Assembly (NCBI RefSeq): GCF_029784135.1
Contig: NC_073746.1
Location: forward strand, 226,499,882-226,563,881
Length of the DNA: 64,000 nt
Direction: 5' to 3'
Origin: Toxorhynchites rutilus septentrionalis
Lineage: Eukaryota > Arthropoda > Insecta > Diptera > Culicidae
Each line of letters begins with the position of its first letter. Position 1 is the stretch's first letter. The notes beneath the pieces are model-generated. The model made no database searches and was not told where the DNA came from. It saw only the letters and a list, made by a program, of their open reading frames with translations. Below, piece by piece: positions 1 through 13,200 of this stretch. The translations under genes and the position numbers were made by a program.

Positions 1-1310
1 CCAAAGTGTAAAGGAAATTTTTTTTCAATATTTTTTTTCTGACAGAACAATGAATTATCTGTATTGTGATGCTAAAACAAGTTTTGTACCTTCAATCAAT
101 CCCGAAATACAGATAGTTTTGTGATTCCGAATTCTAAATGAATCAAGCTTAATCAACAGTACGAAGGGAAACATCATGAGAAAGGCTGGTTTCGTCTTCG
201 GATTGAAGTTATTCATTAACTTTACTAAAACAGCAACACAATAATGTATTATAGAGTACGTTTGTGAGTACTTGATTATGTTTCGATATAACGTACAATT
301 CGATACAACGTACAATTTTGAAAGTGAAATGTACGTTATATCGAAGTTTACCCGTAGTGGTTCATATTTTTTCGTGAAAATTGGTAACTTTATCCCGTGT
401 CGCAAAATATTATTCCCGTTTTTTTTTTCATTTTTTCATTAGGGAGCCCTTTTACATTCTAGTGTGACTCGAATTTTTTTTTCACTTTCTTCCCTTCCCA
501 TCCCTTTTTCCTCCAAAAATGACTTTCTAAATATTCGTTCAAAATTCAGTATTTTTGAACTACTGGAGCACATCAGATGATCGACAAAGCCAACTAGCTA
601 GTCTTATTACAATTGCAAAAATTTTGGATTTTATTTTCTCAATTATTGATTGTATTTGTTTTTTCCAGTTTACATGGTTTGATACAAATGTCGCTATTAT
701 TATTTTTTTTTTGAAAGTTTATGGTTTTTTTTTGTTCACAACATATTTAAAAAAAAACAGAAAGGCCTTTTTTTCGTTTTTGATTTATTATTTTTTAAGT
801 TGACATGTTTTCAATCTTCGTTGAATGTTCCATTATGCAAATTTAATATTTTTTCAAAGAAAACTAGCTGATTGGCTTTAATTTAATATGTTGATGATCA
901 TCTGCTTCGGTCCAGTAGATTAAAAGTTATGAATTTTTGAAAAAAGTCATTTTTGAAATTATACAGGGTAACTTCGATATAACGTATATTTCACTTTCAA
1001 AATTCTACGTTGTAACGAATTGTACGTTATATCTAAGGATAATAAAGAACTCAGAAACATAGCTTATATTACTTTATTGTGCTGCTGTTTGGGTTAGGGT
1101 AGTAATGAAATTCAACTAGAAGACAAAGCCAGACTTTCTCATGATGTTTCCCTTCATACTGTTGATTAAAGCTTGATTCATTTAGAATCCGGAATCACAA
1201 AATCAATTGTATTTTGGGATTGGTGGAAGATACAAAGCATGTTTTGGTATCAAAATACAGATATTTTTCGTTCAAAAAAAATATTCAAAAAAGTATTCCT
1301 TTACACTTTG
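1..1310. repeat. Foldback structure: two inverted ~350-bp arms around a ~600-bp centre
   Basis: The left arm (2 to about 357) is the reverse complement of the right arm (963-1310). Shared blocks include CAAAGTGTAAAGGAA at the outer ends and the ATAACGTACAATTCGATA region at the inner ends. The right arm's inner edge, TACAGGGTAACTTCGATATA, looks like a TA-flanked pogo/mariner-type terminal repeat. The centre (358-962) resembles the foldback modules at 26108-26853 and 43849-45367 (phrases such as TTTTGAACTACTGG and GATCATCTG). It may be one composite element or two MITEs around an older repeat. The left edge coincides with the window start. Confidence 0.75.
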
Positions 1311-1323
1311 TTAGTTTTTCCAT

Positions 1324-2076
1324 TGACACCTTTAATTCTACTGTCATTATAAAACTCCGTATTCCATGATCTTGGAAAATTCAATTTGGCCGTCGCTAAA
1401 AATGGCTGAATGACTTGACTTGGAGAACATGAAACATAATAAACAACATAAATTCAAAAAGGTCGCTGCCACTAAATGGTCCTCTTTGTATGTTTTGCAG
1501 TACATCATGAAAATATTCCGAAGAAAATTAGGTAAGAAATAAACCTTGGGTTACAATTGTCCACAGTTAGTTTAATCATACACCCCACGATTTTATTTTA
1601 GTCTCATCATTGTCTAAGATTAATGAAGGAACGGATGTGATAACTACTAAATGCTACTTGTTTAATTATTTTCTAGCTTTTAGTACATTAAACCGTTCAA
1701 CTTAAAGTTTTTTTTTACTTATTTTATTTTCTAGTTTTTAGTAAATTATCAGTATTATTAGTATACTTCTCTACATAAAACCATTCAAAAAATGTTTTTT
1801 TTTAAATTTTATCTCTTACCTAACTTTCTTCGGAATATTTTGATGATGTACTGTATTCTATTAGTCAAATCATTTCATTTGATACCAATATTGAGGGGAT
1901 TACAAAAAATACATAATCAAAAATTTTGTGACGGCGACCTTTTAGAATTTATGTTGTTCATAGTGTAGTGTATTCTCCAAGTCAAGCCATTCAACCATTT
2001 TTTAGCGGCGGCCAAATTGATTTTTTCAAGATCATGGAATAGGCAGTTTTATTATGAAAGTAGAATTAAAGGTATG
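1324..2076. repeat. Palindromic foldback element, ~750 bp
   Basis: The left half, starting ACCTTTAATTCTACTGTCAT, is repeated inverted in the right half, ending with its complement near 2074. Matching inner blocks include ATTCCATGATCTTG (about 1361 and 2027) and ATATTCCGAAGAAA (about 1513 and 1827). A half copy of the same family is at about 56698-57000. No coding potential was seen. Confidence 0.75.
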
Positions 2077-2429
2077 TTCCAATTTCCAGATCAATCGGTC
2101 AATTTTCTATTAATGTGAGACAATCCTATAAACACTCTATTCGAAAACTTTAAAAATTTTAAGATATTTTGGTTTTTGATGTGTCGAAAAATACTATAAA
2201 ATAAGGAACACATACAAACTTTTTCTTATTACATATCAACACATCAAGAAGTTTTTCTCGAAATTATTATATTTTTCTAAAAATTAAGATATTTTGATAT
2301 GTTTACGGGTATGAAACATTTTATCGCGTCTTATTTGTCTTAAAACTGTCATGCCCCCTTTATTGATACAGCTGTACAGGGTGTTTAATAAGTTCGAATA
2401 CACTTTGAAAAAGTGTTAAAAAATAAAAC

Positions 2430-3045
2430 AGGAAGTGGGTTATATCTATGGTATAACCGCAAGGGTGACGTAGGACTATCGTTGATTTCGAGATCATTTG
2501 GTTGAAGTTGAATCTGAATTCATTCTGAATGAATGAATATTTGGGGGACTTCGAAAACGAGAGCGTTACGTTGGAGGCACAAGGTTTTATGCATCCAATA
2601 TTGGATACGGAAATATATTACTGATGGGGAAGAATAATCTTCAGAAGCTATCCTGTTAATTGCGATTGATTGAAAAATCACAAAACCAAATGTATTTGGT
2701 CACAGTGTTACATGGATAGAAAACATTAAAATAAACTCTTTCACATGAATGTAATTTTAAATTCCCAGAGGAACTGGCAGATTATGTTCAGTAACGATTA
2801 GATATTTCCACATTTTCCTCGATACTGGAAGCCCACCAGTGGTTTATGCTAACTCGATAACCATCTGTTAATAACACTTGATTGAAAAATATTTGGTCAC
2901 AGTGTTACATGGATATAAAACATCAAAATAAACTCTTTCACATGAATGTATTTTTTTTAAATTCCCAGAGGAACTGGCAGATTATTTTCAGGATCTTTCT
3001 CGATGCTGAATGGCATCCAAACGGAAAGAATTCCGCGCGTGTAAG
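2430..3045 (-). repeat. Dispersed repeat inserted in the Tc1 element (family also at 42.4-43.8 and 46.2-46.6 kb)
   Basis: The copy shares long stretches in reverse orientation with 42430-43848, including GTCCTACGTCACCATTGCGG, TCCAATATTGGATGC and TGCCAGTTCCCCTGGGAATT. It contains an internal direct duplication of about 190 bp: the block AGAGGAACTGGCAGATTAT appears at about 2767 and again at about 2968. The same internal duplication is seen in the 42.4-42.9 kb copy. No ORF of interest. It is probably a non-autonomous DNA element. Confidence 0.7.
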
Positions 3046-3163
3046 GTGCGGAAACTAACTCTTGGTGCTAAGGTGCACAAACAGACTCTTGGACTCCATC
3101 GACAGCTCGTCCCAGATCTTGGAAATGAGTTTCTTAAATTAGTTCATAGTGTTCACTTTATGT

Positions 3164-4168
3164 TCACTTCACTTGGCCAGCATGTACGGCCAGGGGATTA
3201 AGATCCGTGGAGCTGGGAGGGCACATAGTCTTATCGAGAAAATCAGTCAAATTCTTCCGACACCACGCGTGGACAATAGTCGTCGTGTGGGCCGGCGCGC
3301 CGTCCTGTCGAAGTACGTAATAATCCTTCCCGTAGAGGTCCAGAAATGCCGGGGCCACAACTTTTTCTAGAACCTCGGTCTTATAGTACGCGGCGTTAAT
3401 TTTCACGTTTTTCTCGATAAACACCAGTGGGAGCTTCCCACGTCTGGACACGGCACCCCAAACCATTACCGACACGTCGCTTTGGAATCGCGGGACATTT
3501 ATGTGGGACGGGAGGATGCTAGCTAACGTCGGCGTCCACATCCGGCCATTTTTGACATTGTGCGGATGTTGCAAGACAAAGAGTTTCTCATCAGAAAGCA
3601 CGAACTCCTGTCCTGCGTTCCGCGAAATCATCAATGTCCAGCTTCTTCTTCTTTGCAGCCTTCGTTACCCCTCGAACCTTGCGTTTCTTGCACAGCTTGT
3701 ATCCCAGGCCCTTCGTCATGAAGGTGTGGACAGTCCCGATCGACACATTCAGGTTAGCTGCGGTCTTCCGGATCGAGCGGTTCATTTTTTGACGAATCCG
3801 CTCCGCACATTGATGGCTGCTGGTCTTCTTCTTCTTTTTTCAACAAGGCTTTAAACTTTGCAGTTTATTCGCCTCTATCCGCATGGCTGCTGGTGTCCTC
3901 GCCGAATGGTAGTATAGATGAAATTTCACTTCACCCCGTGGGATTTCAATATGTTTCGGAATATGTCGCCGGGTCGCTCACCTCTCGCTAATAACTTCAC
4001 CACGACGTCGCGGCACTCCTTCATTGTGCGCGCTAAACAAACAACAAATGACCGAGAGTCGACACCGTGCGTGTCGGTTAGCCTATATATGAGACCCATG
4101 AGATACATATGAGGTGGAGCAGTAGGCAGAGTATATTTGAATTGATGAACAAAATATGGTGTCGTCAT
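3164..4168 (-). pseudogene. Tc1/mariner transposase pseudogene (DD37-type)
   Basis: Three minus-strand pieces in different frames cover the protein. The N-terminal piece, 4168-3926, contains ARGERPGDIFRNILKSHGVK. A helix-turn-helix piece, 3785-3591, contains NRSIRKTAANLNVSIGTVH. The catalytic core, 3634-3164, contains SDEKLF, VMVWGAVS, RQDGAPAHT and CPPSSTDLNPLA. Counting from the Asp of QDGAPAH, the third acidic position falls 38 residues on (37 between), which is the DD37D/E spacing. There the residue is Ala, so catalysis would be lost. An insertion around 3815-3900 is flanked by a short repeat, ATGGCTGCTGGT. The frameshifts make it non-functional. Confidence 0.85.
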
Positions 4169-4806
4169 TATTTATATTCAGTATAGATTGTATATGGAAG
4201 AAACAAAACAATGTTTAAACTACTCACAGTTTCATGATGATATGACCCAAATTGCTCATGAATTCTTGTAACTGATTGTTTTTTAATAGATGACAATTAT
4301 ATTGTGACTCATTTCTATCATTTAAGGGTTTAAAAGATCCAGGGAACAGTCATATTCGTAGTTCAGGAATAGCAATATTTCTAATTAAATGATTCTTAAT
4401 TGTAAATTATTTTCTCATATCTCATACATCAACACTGCCTCGAAACTATCGTCATGTTATCGCGAAAATAATGAAAATTTGTTTGTTTCTATGATAGTGA
4501 GAGAGTGAAAAAAACACACAAAAACACTTTTATTCATCTTCTCGGACATGATTCCGCAAATATCGACTGCACACTGCTACATTATACTCATATTCAGTGG
4601 GAACTCCAAAAAAATATCTGTTTTTAATTGATGAGAACATACTGAATATAGTGTTCTTGCATGAATGTGGAAGACAATTGAATATAAACACAAATATTGA
4701 CGTCACGATATGAAAAGTATCTATGGCAGCGCATGCTGTCACACACACTACGTTCGCAAACTCTACCATCTGCTCCACCTATAATTCCTGCTCATGGATA
4801 TGAGGT
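4113..4806. repeat. Insertion within the 5' part of the Tc1 element
   Basis: ATATGAGGT occurs at 4107-4115 and again at 4798-4806, as if duplicated on insertion. Imperfect inverted ends AGGTGGAGCAG lie at 4113 and, complemented, near 4781. The interior is AT-rich with no recognised coding. The exact ends are uncertain. Confidence 0.45.
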
Positions 4807-4823
4807 ATTGAACACCCTGTATC

Positions 4824-5105
4824 AGTGTCTTAGAATATCAACAAATATTCACGAGAAACGAATATGATTTTGTTCCATTGTAAATAACTTTTTTTCAGCT
4901 TGAGACACACTGCCCTCATTATATTGATGACAATAACAAACGAGTTCATTTTGTTCATATCACTGTTGCATGAACAAATTTGCTATAATGAATGATTGCG
5001 ACATTGAGTGGGGTTCATAACTTCGCTGTTATTTATACTTTGGATATCGAAAGCAACAAATTGATATTAATCACATCCGAAACGATATTCGTTCTGGCAT
5101 TGAAT
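4824..5105 (+). repeat. Dispersed ~285-bp repeat (inverted copy at 32291-32573)
   Basis: This begins CAGTGTCTTA immediately after the Tc1 right end and finishes GATATTCGTTCTGGCATTGA. The reverse complement of 32291-32573 matches throughout, including GATGACAATAACAAACGAGT. I see no terminal inverted repeat, tRNA promoter box or ORF. Confidence 0.75.
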
Positions 5106-6955
5106 TTAAGTTCAAAATAAATTTTATTTGGCGAGACGGTAGCAACGGCATATGCAGAATGGATACAACGTGTGGTGTTAGTTACCGTCAAGTCATTTGC
5201 GACATCGGGAATTTCATAAGGTATTTCCGATTACGGCATCCGGCAACTGCAAAACCCAACCGCACACAGCAGCTTCACGTTAGAAGTTAACAACAGCTGA
5301 TATTCAGTTGGCTGAAATGAAATTCAGTTCTGACGTTTCCGATAATCAAGATGAAAATGACACTGAGTGCAAAAAATAAACTTCAAAACATATTGAAGGA
5401 CAAAAGTTCGTTTGCTCATATTCAATGGTTGCCTGGATCTGAAATTTTAATTTTCGTTTGGAATATATAGGTTTTCGATGCAACCTAGCCCGAAAATCTA
5501 TGCATTTGATCTTACCGAAGATGATTTTTTCCAACACTGCCCTGTATGTAATGATATCTCGAAAACGTAATATACACATACCTTCCTAATGTATCGATAA
5601 AAACTCGGAGGTTTCCAAAATTTATGTACAGCTATGTTTTCTTTTGTCGGAACACATTGAAAATCATAAAATATGAAACATTTTCCACAAGAATATTGAA
5701 AATGGGTAAACCGGTTCAAAAGTTGCAATTTTTTAAAAATTCGTATTCGGACAAATACCCAGATCAAGATTATTTGTTCCTCAATGTCGGTAGAGAAATT
5801 TAAATTTGTCAAAGTTTTAAATAAACGGCACCTTCTCGTAAAATGTCACATCGCTCAAATATGATATTTTATGGGAGGGTGTTTCTTGTTTCTTCAACCA
5901 TTTCTGTATCCTTTTTCACGCTAAAGAAGTTTAAACGGAATTATAAATCAATGTTGATTAGTCTGATACCAAGGTTTATATTTACGAAGTTATTCAAATC
6001 CTTTATTTCGGGAATATTTTTGAAACCAGAAACCAGAACACCATTCTCAACACGATTCACATACAGTTGACAGCATTTCTATGATTCTACAATATTGATT
6101 CATTTATTCATATCTTGGATCAATATGTTCACTTATGTTGAATGAATTTCTGATAATATCATCCAAATTCTGTAAATTAATACCATTGCAACAATTTAGT
6201 TGAAGAATGGTGCTGTATTCAATTTCGTCAAAGAACCAATACACATATTCTTGTATATTCATTATTAGGTTTCATTACTCGACTCCATAAATGGTTTTCA
6301 ATTTGAATCATTCCGTAGATTTATTCTCTTTTTTTGTGCGATCCCTTTGAAGTAAAAAAAATAGCGAGCCGCTCCGGAAGCCATCTGGAATCTGGCACAC
6401 ATCCATCATTGATCCGCATGTTTTATCATTGTAAGCTTTGTAAAGCTTCTCCCGCATTTCTTCGCCCTTCTTCCGAGAATGTTAAATTTTTTGCTCAATA
6501 GCATACCCAATAATGGATTAAGTTTTTCTTTGCTGCTGCTGCGATGACGCGTGTGCGTTGACATCTTTATGTTCCACCTCTCGATTTTCGTACAACGCCC
6601 TCCCATGCGTCCCGTATGTAATCGTCTGAAAAAGATATTGGTTTGGCGCAATGATGAAGCCGATTTTCTTCTCATCCCGCACAATCCGACTGACTCTTTT
6701 GAATGCTGTCTTACACATGTTCCTCGCGAGCGGAAAAAAACCTGAACGTGTGGAAGGATTTCGGGAGAAAGCATAACAAGTACCATGAATTGCGAGTGTC
6801 GAATAAAAAAACATTCTAAGCTTTGACAACGGCGTGATATGGTTTTTGTAGTTTTTCTCACTGCGAGTGTAGCTTCTAGATGTTGATTATGTTCCAATTG
6901 TGCGTGAATTACATATTCATGGCATCAAACTGCTTTTTTCCTTTTCTCTCTCTAG
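5106..6955. other. Fur2 intron sequence without a recognised gene
   Basis: AT-rich. The overlapping minus-strand frames at 6406-6897 have no recognisable domain and I do not call them. It ends in the polypyrimidine tract and acceptor of Fur2 exon a. Confidence 0.6.
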
Positions 6956-7259
6956 GGGTTCGGATGTTGGACGGGACTGTGAACGATGCAGTCGAAGCGA
7001 AAGCGCTGGGTCTCAATCCGGACCACATTCACATCTACAGTGCTTCCTGGGGTCCAGAAGATGATGGGTCGACAGTGGACGGTCCCGGACCACTGGCTCG
7101 TAGAGCGTTTATCTTCGGTGTCACCAGCGGTCGTCAGGGCAAGGGATCGATCTTCATCTGGGCATCGGGCAACGGCGGTCGGTACACCGACAGTTGCAAT
7201 TGTGACGGTTACACCAACTCCATCTTCACTCTGTCGATTTCCAGTGCCACTCAGGGAGG
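6956..7259 (+). CDS. Fur2: Fur2 exon a: catalytic domain, oxyanion-hole region
   Basis: The acceptor is a pyrimidine tract ending in ctctctctag, and the donor is AGG/gtaagt. Translation runs [14 protein letters not shown] through [22 protein letters not shown] and [20 protein letters not shown], all hallmark convertase segments. The Asn of WASGNGG is the predicted oxyanion-hole residue. The exon begins two bases into a codon, so one base (expected G, completing Gly) comes from an upstream exon that would carry the catalytic Asp and His. At least 6.9 kb of the preceding intron is in the window. Confidence 0.96.
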
Positions 7260-10200
7260 GTAAGTTTTCCGTTCATGGTTTCTTTAGATTTTCAATTGCC
7301 TGAGAATCACATTTTCACAGCTACAAGCCTTGGTATCTGGAGGAATGCTCATCCACACTGGCCACAACGTACAGTTCTGGAACACCAGGTCATGATAAGA
7401 GTGTCGCCACTGTCGATATGGATGGATCGCTGCGGCCGGATCGAATCTGCACCGTTGAGCACACAGGAACTTCTGCATCGGCACCTCTGGCTGCTGGAAT
7501 ATCAGCGCTCGCATTGGAAGCTAATCCCTCACTTACGTGGCGTGACATGCAGTATCTTGTAGTGCTTACTTCTCGTCCCGAACCACTGGAGAAAGAATCA
7601 GGATGGATTCTCAATGGCGTTAAGAGGAAAGTTAGCCATAAGTTTGGCTATGGATTGATGGATGCTGGAGCTATGGTTAGTTTGGCGGAACAGTGGACAA
7701 GTGTGCCCCCACAGCACATCTGCAAATCACGAGAAATTAACGAAGATCGACCAATTGAGGGATCTGTCGGATACACGCTCCAAACTCACATGGACGTGAA
7801 CGGTTGCGCCGGGACGGTCAACGAGGTTCGTTTCCTCGAACATGTCCAATGTAAGATCACTCTTAGGTTTTTCCCCCGGGGGAACCTTCGTATACTGTTG
7901 ACATCCCCGATGGGTACCACCAGTACTCTGCTGTTCGAGCGGCCACGTGATGTAACCAAGTCAAACTTTGACGACTGGCCTTTCTTGAGTGTGCACTTCT
8001 GGGGCGAAAAAGCTGACGGACGGTGGACGCTGCAAATTCTAAACGGAGGTCATCGACGAGTCAGTCAGCCGGGCATACTATCCAAATGGCAGCTCATTTT
8101 CTATGGCACCAACCAAAATCCGATCCGACTGAAGAATGCAGGCCAGCGTGGCTCTAGTGCCTACACAAATCTAAATCCGTTCGTATTTCCCACCGAAACA
8201 GATCTAAACCAACCGTCACTGAGTGGAGGAAACTTCTATCAATCAGACCTTTACTCGAATTCAATGAATTACCCATTTTTATTCAGTGGAGCGGGTAGTT
8301 CGATCGACAAGTCGGTGACCACGCTTAACGGCCATAACATCCCGACGGCACAGCGCGAAAATGTGATGGCCGATTCGAACAACAAGTTGGTTGTTTTGCA
8401 CGACTGCGACCCGGAATGCGACCAGCAAGGATGTTACGGTAAAGGACCAACGCAGTGTGTCGCTTGTAAGCATTATCGACTGGATAAGTGAGTATTATTC
8501 GAACCCCCAAATAGCATCTTATGACAATAAATTCAAAACCACATCAATTATCATCCCACAGTACATGCGTCAGTCGGTGTCCTCCGCGAAGCTTCCCAAA
8601 CCAGGGAGGCGTTTGCTGGCCGTGTCATGAATCCTGCGAAACATGTGCCGGTGCCGGTCAGGACAGCTGTCTGACCTGTGCCCCCGCCCATTTGTACGTT
8701 ACCGATTTAGCCGTGTGCCTGCAGATCTGTCCCGACGGATACTTTGAGAGTGAGTAAATCTGTCGTAATTATATTTCCATAACTTTTTTGCACCAATGCT
8801 GGAATCCGACTAGTATTATTCCATTCCCTTGATTTATGTTAATTAAACGAAATATGCGGCCGCTCGCTAGGTCGAAATGATATTTTCAACGGGTTCACGA
8901 TATCATACGCATTATTTTTCGCACAAATTGCACACGACGATGCTGCGTTAAATGGGTGCCAATAATTAAGCGGTTCAGTCGAGCGAAATCATTTTTGTGG
9001 TGAGTCGCTATTAGTAACTCCTTTCGCTTTCGTTTTTTCCCCCCGATTTGCCCATAGACTGTGGTCATGTCGAAATGCGATTTATCTGCAGTGGGTGTCT
9101 GGTTGGCGTGAGGTTTCGTGATTTTGTTGGTGAGCCACATTTCACTCGAAGTTTATAAACTGTTAATTATACGGTTTAATTAACGTGGAATAATGTCGCC
9201 ATTCGGAGAATTGTCATATAGGGCAAATGGAAGGGGACGAATTGAATGTATGTGGCGCTAGAGCCAAAGTAGTTATAACTGGAATTGAATGGGGATTGTA
9301 ATTTTTTTGTTCTTTTTCGTTCAGTGCAGAAAATTCCTGAAATTTAATTCTGTAACATCGATGGCAACTGTTGAAGACACGTGTATAGTGCATTGAGAAC
9401 AGGACATAACCATTGTTATTTCTCAAATTCACAACAACTGATAGAAAACCTCCTGCTGGTGTTGAACAGTACAATTTTAGAGTAATTTTACAGCTAAAGT
9501 ATGTTCGTTGAGGTTGAGGGAAAAGAAATCCATTATCTTTACGTTAGCATAGAATTGTTCGATTTAGGTACCGTCGTTGACAATTTGGAGTCATTCCGAA
9601 CCTTATGGTGGACACATCAAAGCTTCCAAACATAGTTTCCAGCGATTCTGGCGGGTCACTATAGATGTGTTTGGCTTGACGTTGTCCTGATGGAACACGA
9701 CATCACTCCGGTCGGCCAGTCTAGTTATTGACGCTAGAGATCCGAATTCTGTGTTTGACCGTATGGAAGCAACCGATAATAAATTTTTCCCCTTTTCAAT
9801 TCCACCAAATGCACATCATCATTTTTTTGGCCTTTAGACTTGACTTCCTTTGAGTTGTTTCACGTTTTCACCATGAGTTTTTTGACAATGTTGTCGTATG
9901 TGATCCAATTCTCATATCCAGTCACAATCCGTTACTTGACTAAAAATAGTCCATGCATTGAAAAATGACACTTTAACATTTACTCGAATTCCATGAACAC
10001 AGAAGACGTTTAATAGAAAACATTCACCCGAAAGCGTTAGATGCAGTGTTGCCACATTTAAATCTGTACCAGAGGGGTCAAAAATCTTTCTCATCTGTAC
10101 TTTTTCCCAAAAATCTGTATCATCGAAAATATTCGCTGTAGAGAAAAAAATAATTTATTAGCATTAAAAAAATACTCATTTATTTACTACAAATACTTCA

Positions 10201-13200
10201 TTTACATTTGCGTGTTTGATGATGATTATACATATTTTTTTGAATTTAGATTGCATACTATATTTTTTTTAATTTTCGAGCTGCCGCCACGATGTTTGAC
10301 CAAATCTTTTGATCTCAAAATAGGGTTTATCGTATCGTTGCTGAGCCGATTTCAAAACTTATTTTTGTTCTGATTATATTCAGAAAAAAATCGCTCGACA
10401 GTTGCCGAAGAGTGAGGCATAGTGAGAACATTACAAACAAGGCATCGAAGCGCCGAAAAGGCGAGCGAACCGTCAATTCTTTTTAGGCATCCAATTTTTG
10501 CTCACAAACCCTGCCCACCAAACATGCTCGTTATCTGAAATTGTGATTTCCTTACATAGTAATTTTATCTTTAGTCTACATAATTAATTCTCCACATCTT
10601 GTACATCCCCATTGTAGAATCCTGGAAACGGTTCTAACACAACGTCAATGCTAGTCAAATTGGAAAAGATTCTGGGATTTAACATTGCCGTAGACTCGAG
10701 CGTCGAATCATCAAAATCGAATCTTTTTCTCATTTGTTTGATCAGCTCCACGAAAAAACTGCGACAAATATCCTTTGAAATGCCTTTCACTGTCCATTGT
10801 TCTGATACTTCCTTCTGCTGCTATTCCAACCTAAAATTCTTGTCGCTTTTCAAATGATCTTCATATTTAATAGCATTGGACAACGTTAGATTGCTCGCAG
10901 ATATTAGTGAGAATGATCAAATGAAAACCTTTCAGCTCTTCATGTGGCATCGAGAATTCAGGTTTTTCAGCCTGGAACAAACGATACAATCTGATGATCT
11001 GGGACAAACCATATGTCGCACCGTCCGACGCGAATGCTTTCAGACGATCCTTGTAAGGAATTTCTTCCTTATGAAACTGATAAATGATTGTATTGATGTG
11101 CTTTTTTGACCAGCAGTTTCTAGCGATACTGCGGCGTAAAAGTCATCATGTACATCAATGTTGCTTTGTTCAAATGTAAGAAATTTCACAAATGGAAAAA
11201 AATCTGTACCAATCTGTACTTTTTGACGAAAATCTGTACTCTGTACCGTACAGAATATGTACCAAAAATAACGAAAAAATCTGTACCATTCAAGATAAAT
11301 CTGTACCTGTGGCAACACTGGTTAGTAAGTATGAAAAAGTTCATTCGCTCATTTCTCCACACCTAATTATAAATCACTCTGCTTGGAATAATCATGGGAA
11401 AAAAATGCAGCAAGCAATCGTGAGATTGCACGATGAATCATTTTACATTCCCCGGCCATCTTCATTCGGGTCTGATAGTGAACAAAACAAAGAGTGGAAA
11501 ACAACATTCAATGAATGAATACTCCTTTGGAAAGATCGCACGAAACAAAATAACGAGTGAATCAAAATAGACTCAATCTGTGTGTATGTATGATTTTATT
11601 CTCTCTTGTACTCTTTTCCTTGTCAGCATTCAAGTGCACATGAATCCACCTTCCCGCTCACCAATAACTTGCGTTAATATGGTATTTTGCGTTGGCTTAG
11701 ATCGTTTCATACTAGAAACAAAAAAAAATTGTAAGGAGTTGTATCTAGGACACGACCGCATATTTTCGACGTAGAACTACGCAATTATATTATGCAATCC
11801 ACTTGTTTACCACTTCCAATATTATTTTAGATGCATGGAAATTTTTGTAATAGATTATGTTCTTCGTTACAAATAAATTTGATGAACTCCTTTTACGTTT
11901 GACATGATGCCCGGGACACCAAAACATGTGAACGGAAGAATTGTCAAACGATCAAACAGTTCTCAAACCGCGAAAGTTCATTCACCTCTAGTATCTGAAA
12001 TGACGATTTTCCCAGGCTTCTCAGTTTAAAAGTACGTTTTAGGGAAATATATTCCGGTCTGCACAACGACAAGCGAGTGCAAAAGTATTCAACACTAGAG
12101 ACGTCGGTTAATCGTTCGATTAATTCAAATAATCGAATATCTGCAATTTTATCCGAGTAATTTTGTATCGAATAATTATCACAGTAATCGCGATTAATGA
12201 AAAAGGAAACAATTTTTTTCAAAAAATACAGTGCAAAATTTAAACTTTGGTTGTCGAAATTCATCGATTATGCTAAACCACTTACGGTTGAAGCATAAAA
12301 ATAATTCCCTGATGGTGGAGGAGACTGGGGAGAAGAATTCAGCGTCCGCAGAAGTAAATAGCGGAATAGAAGGATGTGATCTAATCTCCCGTACTAAAGT
12401 GGTAGTATTCAAATTCAGAGTGCCAAGGAAAATACTAGTGGTCAATGATTCTACAAAAATACTTCTTTTGAACTAGTAGTTATAGGGACCAAGTAGAAAT
12501 TTTCAAATAAATCTGCTATTTCAACAACATTCGAAGAACAGGTAGTTTTGAACACAAAAAATTGTATGTTGGTGCAATTAAAATATTTTGCATCATTTGC
12601 ATGATGTGCTCTTTTTTCAATCGCCCGCAAAAAAATCACGAAATGGTAAATTTATCAATTTACTGAATTACCATTCAAAAACTACTATTCTGCATATTCT
12701 GCATATTTTTTTTTTATTATAAATGTCTGTTCATCTCGATTACAAGAAATAAATATTCGCTCGATTAATCGAATTCTGAAAGACAATTATTCGAATGAAT
12801 CGATTATTTGGCCCCACGATTAATCGATAATCGAATAAACGAAAAATTTAGACATCTCTACTTAACACCAAAAAATACCCCCGACTTGCATGTATATTTG
12901 CAGGTACATTAATTTTGAAGTTCGTGTTAGGGAAACACAATTCAGTGGGCAAAAAATACCCCCGACTTACATCTTTTTACAAAGCGGATTCCCCCAGGCA
13001 CATTGATTTAGAAGTCTGTGTTAGGGAAACACAGCTTGGTGGAAACAAAAATACCCTCGACTTGCATGTATATTCGCAGAGCGTATTTCCTCAGGTACAT
13101 CGATTTTGAAGTCTGTGTTGGGGAAACCGTAAATCGGGCCAATCAAAACTTGACAGTTAAGGCGTTTAAATAACGTTTGACATTTTACAGTTATTCAATT

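Larger units (their letters stand above)
2374..4821 (-). mobile_element. Degraded Tc1/mariner element, DD37-type, with two internal insertions
   Basis: The ends are TA-flanked inverted repeats: TACAGGGTGTTTAATA at 2374 and the complement of TACAGGGTGTTCAATA ending at 4821. A transposase remnant lies between them on the minus strand. The left part is interrupted by a repeat seen elsewhere (about 2430-3045). The right part carries about 690 extra bases near the 5' end of the transposase. Confidence 0.8.

Noticed and set aside
6406..6897. Minus-strand open frames of 163 and 103 codons near Fur2 exon a
   Set aside because: No domain, signal peptide or splice context; overlapping frames in both directions suggest chance.
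12870..13126. CRISPR-like array
   Set aside because: Three long, diverged tandem units in a eukaryotic transposon; no short identical repeats with unique spacers.
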